Positions 1-8,106 of a stretch of 64,000 nucleotides of DNA are shown here, one piece after another. The stretch is from Takashimella koratensis (lineage: Eukaryota; Basidiomycota; Tremellomycetes; Trichosporonales; Tetragoniomycetaceae). Positions within the stretch are counted from its first letter, which is position 1. Each line of letters begins with the position of its first letter. The translations under genes and the position numbers were made by a program. The stretch lies in assembly GCA_003116875.1 (NCBI GenBank), contig BCKT01000006.1, positions 682,001-746,000 of the forward strand, in the 5' to 3' direction. The notes beneath the pieces were generated by a model. It saw only the letters and a list, made by a program, of their open reading frames with translations. It searched no databases and was not told the DNA's origin.

Positions 1-453
1 GTCGTAATACTTATCCACCCCTCGCAAGAACAGAGACAGACCATACAGGCTGCAGGCTCGGAAACGACGCCGTGAGACCAGCTGGAGCGCACGTGTGAAA
101 TGGTCCAAAAGTGTCGTGATAGGGGAGGAAGGCCTGTGAGGCAGATGCTTGCCATCGGAGCCGAGAGCGATGAGCATCGTAGGGACGTTAAATAAGGGAT
201 AGAGAATAGGTTTTATCAACTTCTGTCAACAGGTGCATGTGAGTGGGTACGGACAGGAGGTGGGGTATGGCAACGATTGACTGTGACTGTGAGGGAACTG
301 ATTGTAGAAGAAGAAGAGAGAAACCAGAATATACTAAGGAAATGCAGACTGAGAAACGTAGGGTAAGCCGACAATCGTGGGACCGAAGCGTGTTTGCTGA
401 GCCGGACACGCGGAATCATCCATGAGAACCGAGCTCTGGGGTGTGAGAGATGC
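1..453. other. Intergenic, no gene supported
   Basis: I see no convincing coding sequence here. Open frames on both strands are short and overlap each other. The stretch lies downstream (3') of the minus-strand gene that ends at 454, so it probably holds that gene's 3' untranslated region. I looked for another copy of the leader element found at 1781-5180 and did not see one. Confidence 0.5.
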
Positions 454-1242
454 TCAATCACTCGGTGCGTTGTCGCCGTCGCCTCCGTTCTCTTCATCAG
501 GATCGAGATCGGGAGGGTTGGTGGTGTGGGAACCGTAGATTCCACCGGCTGTCGGTTCGCCCTGCCCAGTGTTCTCAATGTGCATCAAGGACGGCCCTTG
601 CTCCTCCTGGGGGTGGGTGAGGTCGCGCAGGAAGTTGTCGTACATGGTGACATCTGTGTCCCACAGGACGCGCCTTTGTTGATTCGCCAAAGTCAGAGCA
701 GACTCTGGAGCATTGGTATTCGAAGTGAACGACGGGTCGCCACTCCGCAATGAGGTGCGTGGCAAATTCCCATCCCTCCTGGCGGTATTGTAAGTGAAGG
801 GTTGGGCATTGGCCGACTCGCCACGCTCGACAAATGTAACTCTCGGTCTCCTCACGGCAGATGTATAAGCTCTTGTCTCCTCGGGCGAAATAGAGTCTGC
901 AAACTCGAGGGCCGGGAGCACGTTCCGGTTCGCTCCGTTTGATGGATTGGAGGCACTGCCGTCGGTGGATGTCGTGCCGTTCTGGAAAACCGAGGTACCG
1001 CCGTTCGTCTGATAGTCATCGGTATCATTGGTACCATTGGCGATCCCGGTCTCGGTGGTCTGATCGGCACGGAGGTCGGCGGTGGCAGTGTGGTCAGCGG
1101 TGTTTGCCGCATTGAAGGCGTTGTACTGGTTGTTCCATTCTCGCCTGATCCCCCACCATAAGGAGTGATGGGATGTGTCACGAGATTCGGTGTTGGCACT
1201 TATGAGAGGGCGCCCCGGGTCGATGTACCTCACTCCGACCAT
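454..1242 (-). CDS. Unrecognised low-complexity protein, downstream half of a TGA-interrupted frame
   Basis: A 262-codon open frame that I do not recognise. Its first ATG (1240-1242) is in the same frame as the ORF just upstream and is separated from it only by TGA-CGG, so the two halves look like one gene of about 375 codons split by one in-frame stop at 1246-1248. The protein is rich in Asn, Thr, Gly, Asp and Ser. It has Trp residues near its start (SLWWGIRREWNN), a middle segment TSAVRRPRVTFVERGES, and an acidic C-terminus (DLDPDEENGGDGDNAPSD). I see no signal peptide or membrane segment. The run NGTTSTDG resembles NGTTSANDG in the upstream half, hinting at internal duplication. It could be an independent gene, a read-through extension, or the tail of a broken gene. 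Confidence 0.45.
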   Translation of the reverse strand: MVGVRYIDPGRPLISANTESRDTSHHSLWWGIRREWNNQYNAFNAANTADHTATADLRADQTTETGIANGTNDTDDYQTNGGTSVFQNGTTSTDGSASNPSNGANRNVLPALEFADSISPEETRAYTSAVRRPRVTFVERGESANAQPFTYNTARRDGNLPRTSLRSGDPSFTSNTNAPESALTLANQQRRVLWDTDVTMYDNFLRDLTHPQEEQGPSLMHIENTGQGEPTAGGIYGSHTTNPPDLDPDEENGGDGDNAPSD

Positions 1243-1245
1243 CCG

Positions 1246-1581
1246 TCAGTCAACAGTAGGAAAGAACTGCATGTTGTTGTCACGGGAAGGGGTGGTACGG
1301 ATATTGGCAAGGTAGGCATTGTCTCGTTCTTGTAGTAGCTCGAGTTGAGTCAGCCACTCTCTCCATGTGAAATTCATAGAAGACGGTTCGGTCAGAAAGC
1401 CAGCAGACTCGGGGGCGGACCTCGCTTGCTGGTTGGTTCCATCTGCCCGATCGCGGCCACCGTCGTTGGCGGACGTCGTCCCGTTGTTGTTGGGAGACGA
1501 AGAACCGCCGTTCGTGCCGTTGCGATTCGCCCTGTTGACGTCCCGGCGCCAGGTCTTGTATTCTGGACTGCCCCAGCTCAT
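1246..1581 (-). CDS. Unrecognised small protein, upstream half of the TGA-interrupted frame
   Basis: An open frame of 111 codons from ATG at 1581 (MSWGSPEYKTWRRDVNRAN) to TGA at 1246-1248. The start was chosen as the first ATG after a CT-rich leader and lies 200 nt downstream of leader-element copy A. That is the same arrangement as the genes at 2896 and 4684, which supports this being a real start. The protein is Asn/Gly/Ser-rich in its middle and ends with a Trp- and Leu-containing helix-like part (NFTWREWLTQLELLQERDN). Directly after the stop the same frame continues open for 262 codons. The only phase-compatible GT-AG pair I found that would remove the stop is 1254-1126 (GTTGAC donor, a poor match). 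No known domain is evident. Confidence 0.45.
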   Translation of the reverse strand: MSWGSPEYKTWRRDVNRANRNGTNGGSSSPNNNGTTSANDGGRDRADGTNQQARSAPESAGFLTEPSSMNFTWREWLTQLELLQERDNAYLANIRTTPSRDNNMQFFPTVD

Positions 1582-1780
1582 GAATGATTCAATATGACTG
1601 GAGTGTTTGTCGTTCGATTGGGCAGGTCGGTAAGAGTATCTCCTAGGAGACCAAAAGTGAAGGGTATGACAAAGTGTGAAGGAGAAGGATGGGGGAAGGT
1701 CAGAAAACAGAAAAAGCGGAGGAGGGGTCCAAACCAGGCGGGCAGGATGGAAAGGGTAGTCAAGCAAAAGTCACTGGTCG

Positions 1781-1856
1781 TTGGTGGAAGACAGATACAG
1801 ACGAGGAGATCCTTTGAAGCCCTCTGATCAACTCGTCAGAGTCGATCGGCGGTCGG
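1781..1856 (-). repeat. Conserved leader element, copy A
   Basis: First of four related elements of about 76 bp. Shared blocks on the plus strand are GGWAGAAGAC-like at the left, GGAGRTATCCTTT in the middle and GATCGNCGGTYG at the right. The spacing between the middle block and the right-hand GATC is constant at 37 nt. It lies 200 nt upstream of the ATG at 1581. Compared with the other copies it has one extra base after the middle block. Confidence 0.65.
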
Positions 1857-2188
1857 AGCGAGGGCAAAGGGGGTGTGGCAGGGTAGGCAGTCGCAAGTCG
1901 TTTAGACAACGAAGAGACAAGGGAAAGGCGCGTGGGCTGAGGGAAGCAGAGCTGCGTAACGAGGCGAAGGCGTAAAGGCTGAAGTTGCATGGACAAGGCT
2001 TGGGGGACAGTACTGAAGGTGGTCTGCACGATAGGAAAGAAAATCAAAAAGGTAGTTGCGAAGAAAAGAAGAGCAGGTAAAGAGGTAATGTTCCGCGAGA
2101 GGCATTGCCTATCATTGGGGATGAGTAGTGGAATGTTAGATGATGCTCCGGGTAGCCCCGGCCATTGATGGGCCGCGGTAGTGGCGAT

Positions 2189-2896
2189 TCACCTCTCCTT
2201 GTCCTGGGCGTCTGGATGCTCTGCTTCATCTGCTTGTTCCCCCAGCGGCGCATCAGGCGTCGCTGTGTTCGTGGCCGTAGTCGTGGCCGTAGTCGTGGCC
2301 GGTGCTCCTCCCGGTGCAGTCTGCACGGCTGTTCCGGGTGTCACGAGGCTGTCAGTGTTGGCGCGGCCGGTGTTGTTCGAGGTGGGCGAGTTCAAGCTTG
2401 TCTGCCTCATCCAGGCTTTGAAATGGTCGCCGACAGAGATTGCCGCAAGGTATCGATCGAGGTCGCTCACGACGAAGGTGTCATCTTCACCGAGAGGGGG
2501 ATGCGGGTTGTACGATGCGCCACATCTCCCACAGGTCTGCCGGATCAGCGAAGGTTGACACATCGAACCGTAGCCGTGAGAGTTGAGAGTGGGGAAACCG
2601 CCAGAACGCTCGAAACGGGTAATTCCTTCGATGAGTCGGCGCCGGGCCTCTGCCTCGAAGGGGACCAACGTTTCCACATTCGGAAAGGCCGGCTGTTGAT
2701 TGTCCCCGTTGACGGAAGCGGGGGGGCTTGAAGCTGCTGTGCCGACGCTGCGTCCGCCTGGCACTTCCGTGTTGCAGTCGGAGAGATCGGATCCGCCCTC
2801 GGAGACGTTGTCGTTGCCGACGACGCTTCCTTCCTCCTCGACGTCGTTGCGTGGGGCGACTCCGTGCCTCGAGTTGATCCCGTCTCCGTGTTCCAT
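2189..2896 (-). CDS. Unrecognised acidic/low-complexity protein of the left-end family
   Basis: A single-exon frame of 235 codons from ATG at 2896, 180 nt downstream of leader-element copy B. I do not recognise it. The N-terminal third is acidic and Asn/Ser-rich. The middle (about residues 75-155) looks most structured and contains a short Cys cluster (SMCQPSLIRQTCGRCGASYN), which could bind metal or form a disulfide, followed by FVVSDLDRYLAAISVGDHF. The C-terminal third is Thr/Ala-rich with repeated TTTATT-type runs and ends in an acidic/charged tail. I see no signal peptide or transmembrane segment. Gene spacing and the shared leader suggest it belongs with the neighbouring minus-strand genes, although sequence similarity between their proteins is weak. 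Confidence 0.5.
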   Translation of the reverse strand: MEHGDGINSRHGVAPRNDVEEEGSVVGNDNVSEGGSDLSDCNTEVPGGRSVGTAASSPPASVNGDNQQPAFPNVETLVPFEAEARRRLIEGITRFERSGGFPTLNSHGYGSMCQPSLIRQTCGRCGASYNPHPPLGEDDTFVVSDLDRYLAAISVGDHFKAWMRQTSLNSPTSNNTGRANTDSLVTPGTAVQTAPGGAPATTTATTTATNTATPDAPLGEQADEAEHPDAQDKER

Positions 2897-3075
2897 GCTG
2901 ATGACGTGAGGTTTGAATCCTTGTTCGGATTGGTCGTCGCCGAGGTCGAAGAGAAAAAGTGTGGGAGTGAAGAAGAGATAGGGAAAAGAGAAGATTTGGT
3001 AAAGTTATGCCAAGGGGCGCGTTTTCGTCGTCCCAGCCTGGGGGTGAAGTGCAGTACAGCCAATTTCACTTGTTA

Positions 3076-3150
3076 TTGGTAGAAGACAGCACAGAGGAGG
3101 ATATCCTATCAAGCCCTTTGAACGGGCGAGGAGCGTCGATCATTCGTTGG
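3076..3150 (-). repeat. Conserved leader element, copy B
   Basis: Second copy of the shared element, 180 nt upstream of the ATG at 2896. In this copy a minus-strand ATG opens a 25-codon frame (MIDAPRPFKGLDRISSSVLS...) ending in TGA at the edge of the element. The other three copies carry an alignable open stretch (for example PLKGYERILSSVWSS in copy C) but no ATG at that point. C versus D differences are not concentrated at third codon positions, so a peptide-coding role is not established. Confidence 0.65.
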
Positions 3151-3214
3151 TGGCGGCAGGAGCGGAGGTGAGGCGAGAGGCGTCGGATCAGAAGGAAAAG
3201 GAGGTGGGGGGGGG

Positions 3215-3314
3215 NNNNNNNNNNNNNNNNNNNNNNNNNNNNNNNNNNNNNNNNNNNNNNNNNNNNNNNNNNNNNNNNNNNNNNNNNNNNNNNNNNNNNN
3301 NNNNNNNNNNNNNN
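3215..3314. other. Scaffold gap of 100 N
   Basis: Exactly 100 unknown bases, flanked on both sides by runs of G. This is an assembly gap of conventional length rather than measured sequence. It sits just upstream of leader-element copy B and between two genes of the left-end family, so missing sequence, possibly another repeat copy, cannot be excluded. Confidence 0.98.
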
Positions 3315-3817
3315 GGGGAGGGGACGCGGCGAGGCGACGGGGCGGAAGGAAGAGGATGGGAGGGGGGCTCCACCAACGCCGTCGCTCGAGACTTGAGGCG
3401 CTGAGGCGGCCTAGTGAAAGCCAGAAACAGGGAAAGGTCAGCGAGCTAAGGGAGCAGTAAGACGTCAACATCAAGCTGATAGCATTCTTGTCCGTTTGGC
3501 CAGCGTGACTCAGGAGTTGCTCAGTGCATTTCGGACGTCATGGGGAGGTTGGTGGGGATTCAGCGTAGTACAAAAATGATAAGAAGGCTGATGTCACGGC
3601 TCAAGTAGATGGTCTTAAACCGCACGTCCAAAAAGGCTTGAATCTTCAAGATTGCTACTCAATCGAAGCCATCTATATACTGCCGTGCTATTCTGTCACG
3701 TCCGTGACAGCTGAGCGGCAACATTCAAGACTACACAGCGTTGGTCAGAAGTTTGTCCCTATCACCGTGGGACCGGATGTGACCGGAGGAAAGAAGCACC
3801 ACCCATTGGCGATCGGG

Positions 3818-4684
3818 TCAGCAGCGCGCATCACCGTGGTTGGCGTTGCATCGGTGAAGCCCGCCGTCTGCTTCGCCGATCTTCATCCTGGAATTCTGGG
3901 ACTCGTCCATATGCTGCGCGCCCCTCGTCTGATTCGGATCGGGACCCTCGTCTTCTGCGATGATGGTCGATATCGGAGCGGGATTTGCTTCAGCGGCTTC
4001 GCGGAACCACGTTGCCCAAAAGATGGAGTCGTCTTTCAGGTCAGACGACCCTACACCGGGAGGTTCAGGGAGTGCGTGTCTGGGCAACAGTTCCTCGGAG
4101 AATGAGGTGCATAACGTCGTCTCAGCGGTTGACGTTTGCGCTGTATCGGGGAAGACTTCGGGACCGCTGCCGATGTCGTCTTGGTTCTCGATGGAGACGC
4201 CTGCGCTGTGCTGCGAAGCCCTGAGATTGTTCGCCTGGCTGCTGGTTTGCCAAGTGGGAGCCAAAGCTGCTTCGGTATAACCAAAATTCGTCGCCGGCCC
4301 CGTCATCCAGTGTGACATGTCGTTTCTGAACGGGTCCCAGAAGCTGTAGGCGCCTGGGTACAAGGAAGTCGCGCTCCGATTCTCCGAGGTGTTTCGGGTG
4401 GAATGTTCGCGTTTCGGGGTCCAGATCTCGACTGTGGCTGTCCCTTTCGGCACTGATGCAAGGTTCAATTCCGCCCGCTTGCGAATGTCGTGAGCGTCTC
4501 CGAATCCTGAAAGTAGAGAGGGGGACAACGCCGTGGTATCGGCGCCCTCAGTGGCGGTGCTACCGAGGTCTTCGCTGTCGGAGAGTGGCGAGTTGGGATG
4601 GTGCTGGGACATCGGGGGAGGATCAATGCTTTCAGCGCGCTCTTCGTTGAGGATTCCCGAGAGTTCATCGTCGTGCACAGACAT
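3818..4684 (-). CDS. Unrecognised Ser/Asp-rich protein of the left-end family
   Basis: A single-exon frame of 288 codons from ATG at 4684 (MSVHDDELSGILNEERAES). An in-frame GTG two codons earlier is not needed as a start. The start lies 179 nt downstream of leader-element copy C. The N-terminus is acidic with proline/serine stretches typical of disorder. A more ordered middle contains TVEIWTPKREHSTRN and SFWDPFRNDMSHWMTG. A Trp-rich patch near the C-terminal third (DDSIFWATWFREAAEANP) is followed by an acidic segment. There are no recognisable domains, signal peptide or membrane segments. It may be a rapidly evolving, lineage-restricted gene. A nearby palindromic TATA-like sequence (4777-4797) would suit transcription from the minus strand. 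Confidence 0.5.
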   Translation of the reverse strand: MSVHDDELSGILNEERAESIDPPPMSQHHPNSPLSDSEDLGSTATEGADTTALSPSLLSGFGDAHDIRKRAELNLASVPKGTATVEIWTPKREHSTRNTSENRSATSLYPGAYSFWDPFRNDMSHWMTGPATNFGYTEAALAPTWQTSSQANNLRASQHSAGVSIENQDDIGSGPEVFPDTAQTSTAETTLCTSFSEELLPRHALPEPPGVGSSDLKDDSIFWATWFREAAEANPAPISTIIAEDEGPDPNQTRGAQHMDESQNSRMKIGEADGGLHRCNANHGDARC

Positions 4685-4776
4685 GATCACTGTTCTGCGT
4701 GGTGGGTTGGTAAGTTGTTGGTGAAGAAATTGAAGAATGAAAATAGAGCTGGATGGGGATTCACATAGATCACCCT

Positions 4777-4797
4777 AGGTGTATTTATTATACACCT
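4777..4797 (-). promoter_or_regulatory. Palindromic TATA-like site upstream of the gene at 4684
   Basis: Eight-base inverted arms (AGGTGTAT / ATACACCT) enclose a five-base AT loop. On the minus strand the centre reads GTATAATAAATAC, a plausible TATA box 93-113 nt upstream of the ATG at 4684. It could equally be a binding site for a dimeric factor. No comparable palindrome was noticed before the genes at 1581 or 2896. Confidence 0.35.
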
Positions 4798-4862
4798 GAG
4801 AAGGGACTTCGGAGAGGCAGGGAGGGTGGACGAAGGGCGGGGCAAAACCAATCTAGTTGTTA

Positions 4863-4940
4863 TCTGGAGAAGACCACACAGAGGAGAGGATCCTTTCATA
4901 TCCTTTCAGTGGGGTTTTAGTGCTGATCGTCGGTTGCGGT
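4863..4940 (-). repeat. Conserved leader element, copy C
   Basis: Third copy of the shared element, 179 nt upstream of the ATG at 4684. Over the core it differs from copy D at roughly a quarter of positions, and the resemblance continues about 25 bp further upstream (GGACTGATTTACCACT versus AGACTGTTTCACAACT on the minus strand). Copies C and D are therefore the most recent duplication. Confidence 0.65.
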
Positions 4941-5102
4941 GAGTGGTAAATCAGTCCTGTCCAGACAAATGTCAAAGGAGGAAAAACGGACTATGAGGAG
5001 CAAGGGGGGTTGTGGGGAGCTGGGGACGAGACGAGCACCAAGGAGAGGGGGTCCAGTGTGAGAGCACAAGCACAGGCTTAGTGCAGAACGCTCCTTTCGG
5101 TA

Positions 5103-5180
5103 TCGGCGGAAGACAAGACATAGGAGCATATCTTTTCATGACCTTTCAGCGGTATGTCAATGTTGATCGTCGGTCGCGGG
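5103..5180 (-). repeat. Conserved leader element, copy D (no gene of its own)
   Basis: Fourth copy of the shared element, 240 bp upstream of copy C in the same orientation. It is followed by a CT-rich leader like those before the genes at 2896 and 4684, but instead of a start codon and gene the next thing downstream is copy C. This looks like a duplicated promoter/leader unit without its coding part. Confidence 0.6.
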
Positions 5181-5758
5181 GAGTTGTGAAACAGTCTTGC
5201 GCATACGAGATTCAAGGATAAAAAAAGACTTTGGCGAGTGAGATGGAACAATGGGGAGCGGGAGAGGAGAGGGTACCAGGAAAGATGACTCCCGTCATAT
5301 TTGGACTCGTCCCACGCGTCACTGCCCTGATCGCCGGGCTGTACCGACAGTCTCTTGAGCAGCTTTCATGTATCGATGTAGTCACGTCTGAGTGGGAGGC
5401 AAGGGCGGCGAGATCAATAGCGCGTGTAGATGCTACAGGTGGCGTCCGTTTCGAGGCTTTATGAGGTTGGACAACGCTCCACTCGTTGAAGCTGTCTTCC
5501 TCTCGGCAGAAGACATTCGTATTACCCGTCATCAAATGTGATGACCGCAAGTGTTAGCGGCGTTGCCGCCTTTTACGACAAAGTCCAAGTTTTGTGAAGA
5601 GACAACCTGTCGTATGAGTAGAGCCACGGTGGTCAGAAACATAAAGGGGGGATGTCATCAAATCTAGAGCTAGGAAGCAGCATGGACAGCCCCATTACGG
5701 AAATGCCTAAGAGGGTTGTAAATCAGATCCCCTGTCATATTGGTTTGTAGGGTGGCGA
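5181..5758. other. Intergenic, no gene supported
   Basis: A minus-strand frame of about 106 codons (ATG at 5532, stop at 5212) covers part of this stretch. Its composition is unremarkable and its 3' end falls in the pyrimidine-rich leader of element copy D, so I do not call it a gene. The rest holds nothing I recognise. Confidence 0.45.
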
Positions 5759-6148
5759 TCAAGCATTCGACTGCTCTGTGACAGTATCTTCATCGACTCT
5801 TCCGGTCTGAGTGTGTCCACCGTCCACTTCCCCAGTCGTCCTCCTCGGTTCCGCCCCTGGCGCCTCAGTTGCCGTACCTTCGTTCGTCATATTAGCCTCA
5901 ACTCTCTGGATAAGTCTCATGCCCTGATCCCAACCCAATTCGACTACCCGCTGAGTATCTGTCCAGCCTGGGGGGGTAGGGTCATTCCAATCCACCCAAA
6001 GCGAGTTTGGATCATCAGTCGCAGGGGGTGTCGAAGCTTGCGTACCAGTCTCGTCACTGCTATGATCCATAAACGAGTCAGCGTCAATGTCTCCAACATC
6101 AGATTCTTGCGCCGTTTCTTCCTGCACCCGAGTGGTTATCTCGAGCAT
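5759..6148 (-). CDS. Unrecognised small acidic protein
   Basis: An open frame of 129 codons from ATG at 6148. The protein is strongly acidic and Thr/Glu-rich. It has a short Trp-containing middle (SLWVDWNDPTPPGWTDTQRV) followed by an amphipathic segment (VVELGWDQGMRLIQRVEAN). The Trp-flanked style recalls the other left-end genes, but I find no leader element upstream. A TTTTCAG sequence lies immediately before the start, so an additional upstream exon is possible. The function is unknown. Confidence 0.4.
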   Translation of the reverse strand: MLEITTRVQEETAQESDVGDIDADSFMDHSSDETGTQASTPPATDDPNSLWVDWNDPTPPGWTDTQRVVELGWDQGMRLIQRVEANMTNEGTATEAPGAEPRRTTGEVDGGHTQTGRVDEDTVTEQSNA

Positions 6149-6535
6149 GACGTTGTAAAGAACTGAAAATGGAAGACCGAGAGATCAGCAAGTCGAGAAA
6201 GACCAGTAATCTCTTATCTGATCCGAGCTGGAAAAGTTTGCCGCTGGAGGCGTGGGAAGGCTAGCGGCGCTCCTTTGATGAGCATCCTCACACGCACGTC
6301 ATAACTCCCACATGCCGGGCGCCGAGGATGACTCCCGGACTTTGCCGATACCTCATGTGCGATGACAATCGGTATAATCCGCCTTGTGAGTGGGTAAAGT
6401 GGTGCATGCTATGATATGATCGGTATCTCATCCATGTGGGTATACACTCTAGTCGGAGGGGCGGGAAACACGACGTATTGAAGCAACACGAGGCAAGACA
6501 AGTGAAGCGCAAGACGAGCGAAGGCTAATTCAGCT

Positions 6536-8106
6536 TCAATTTTGCTTAGGCTCCACCACGGCCTTTGACGGATGCGCGCGTGCGTCCAGAAAGTCCAAAA
6601 GGAGGTTTTGGAAGATTGTAAACGCCATTGACGTGGACCAATACAGCGCGAGAGCCTGTATCCACGAGATAGTTTCCGTGTCAGTCACGCTTGATCTCTG
6701 CTAGACGGGTGATAAGAGAGAAGGCACTTACAGCGGGGACAGAAGTAGCGATGGGGATGAACAAGATTGCGCCTCCACGCATTGCGTAGGTAAGGATGAT
6801 AGAGGTTACCTGATTCGCGTTGAGGTAGACGACTCGTTTCTTCTTCCCGTCAACTTCTACAATCTCTTCCTTGGCACCTGGCGCGCGGGCGGTCCCTGCA
6901 GATGGTGTTGGTCGAGCCGTTGGTTTGGTTGTCGCAGCTGTGGAAGGTCGTGAGGAAGCAGGGGAGGGAGGGGGAGTGGATTTGTGTGTGGGTCTGGGAG
7001 ATGGTTTGGGAGCTGGGCGAGAGGGTTGGCGCGGAGGTGCAGACGGCGAGAGTTTAGGTCGAGGTTTGGGTGAAGCAGGTGGGCTAGGAGGTGAACTCTG
7101 GCCCGCTTGGCCTCCACGGAGATGCGAGGGAGATGATGGTGGTTGTTTTGGCGGAACAGCTAGTCCCACAAACGTCGTTGAGAAAGACCTCGCTTGTGGC
7201 CGATTTGGCGCAGATGTCTGCCCCGAAGGCCGTCTAGCCAAGCCTGGGGGTTCTATCATCTCCTCAAACCCTTCTGCCCCTGCTTCCCTCTCCGCCGCTC
7301 GCGCAGCCTCCACCGCTTTCGCCTTCCTCGCCGCCATCTCGGCGTTCCCAAACGCCAGCGCACCACCAAGGAACGGCAACACCTCGAGGTCCGGGTCCGA
7401 CAGGTTCGCCATCCATAAAAAAGGTTCGGTGTAGAGTGGGGAGAGAGGGATCTCCAGTGAGGTTCGAATGGTCAAGGACATGAGGATAAGGACGGGGATG
7501 TGGATGGCCAAGGGAGCGATGAGGGTGAGAGTTGGGTGGGTACGGTGTTTTTTGTGTAGCTCGGCTTGTTTGGCCGCCAGCTAGGGTGAAATGTCAGCAA
7601 AGTAGGAATCGAACGATGAGAAGGGGGATGAAAAAGTTGTTGATCATGCTAAGCAACCACGACGCAAATCCCATTCCCTTGATAGTTTCCCAACACAACC
7701 TCCAAGACAAAATCTAGACCCTCTCACTTACCTGCTTCTTAAGCTCCTTCCTATACGCTATATGATCGAGCCCCTTCCTCCTACTTTCCTTCATTACGCT
7801 AATCATGAGCATCTCATTAACCTTCTTCATCTCGGGGGCTACCAGCTCCTTCGCCTTGCGTATTCGGCTGCGCTGCCATAGTGTGACGGGAAGGGTGGTC
7901 GCGAGTCGCACGGCGAAGGTGGTGCCGATGATTGCGAGCGCCGGGGCCGGGACAGACGCGAGGACTGCTGCAAGGTCGGTAATAGGGGTGAAGGAGAGGT
8001 GCCGCCGTTGAGTTGTGGCAAGAGGGGAGCAGAAGGAACGGATAACGCGCGGTCGGGAGAGCCGCGAAGGACCGGGGAGGGTCGACCCAAGGTGGATCGA
8101 GGCCAT
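6536..8106 (-). CDS. COX18: Mitochondrial inner-membrane insertase of the YidC/Oxa1 family (Cox18-like)
   Basis: Three exons (8106-7732, 7580-6732, 6655-6536) joined by GTAAGT donors give about 447 residues. The N-terminus is a basic, Ser/Arg-rich mitochondrial presequence ending near RRHLSF. A first membrane segment (AVLASVPAPALAIIGTTFAV) is followed by a basic loop (LWQRSRIRKAKELVAPEMKK) and a KESRRKGLDHIAYRKELKKQ segment, the usual order in Oxa1/YidC proteins. The hydrophobic stretch IAPLAIHIPVLILMSLTIRT and two late segments around VTSIILTYAMRGGAILFIPI and ALALYWSTSMAFTIFQNLLL complete the insertase core. Members of the family insert mitochondrially encoded proteins; Cox18 handles the C-terminal tail of Cox2. 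An unusual feature is a roughly 150-residue Pro/Ser/Arg-rich insertion in the middle loop. Choosing Cox18 over Oxa1 is an inference. Confidence 0.75.

Noticed and set aside
5212..5532. 106-codon minus-strand frame upstream of element D
   Set aside because: Its 3' part lies in pyrimidine-rich leader sequence resembling the leader of copy C in a different frame, so coding is unlikely.
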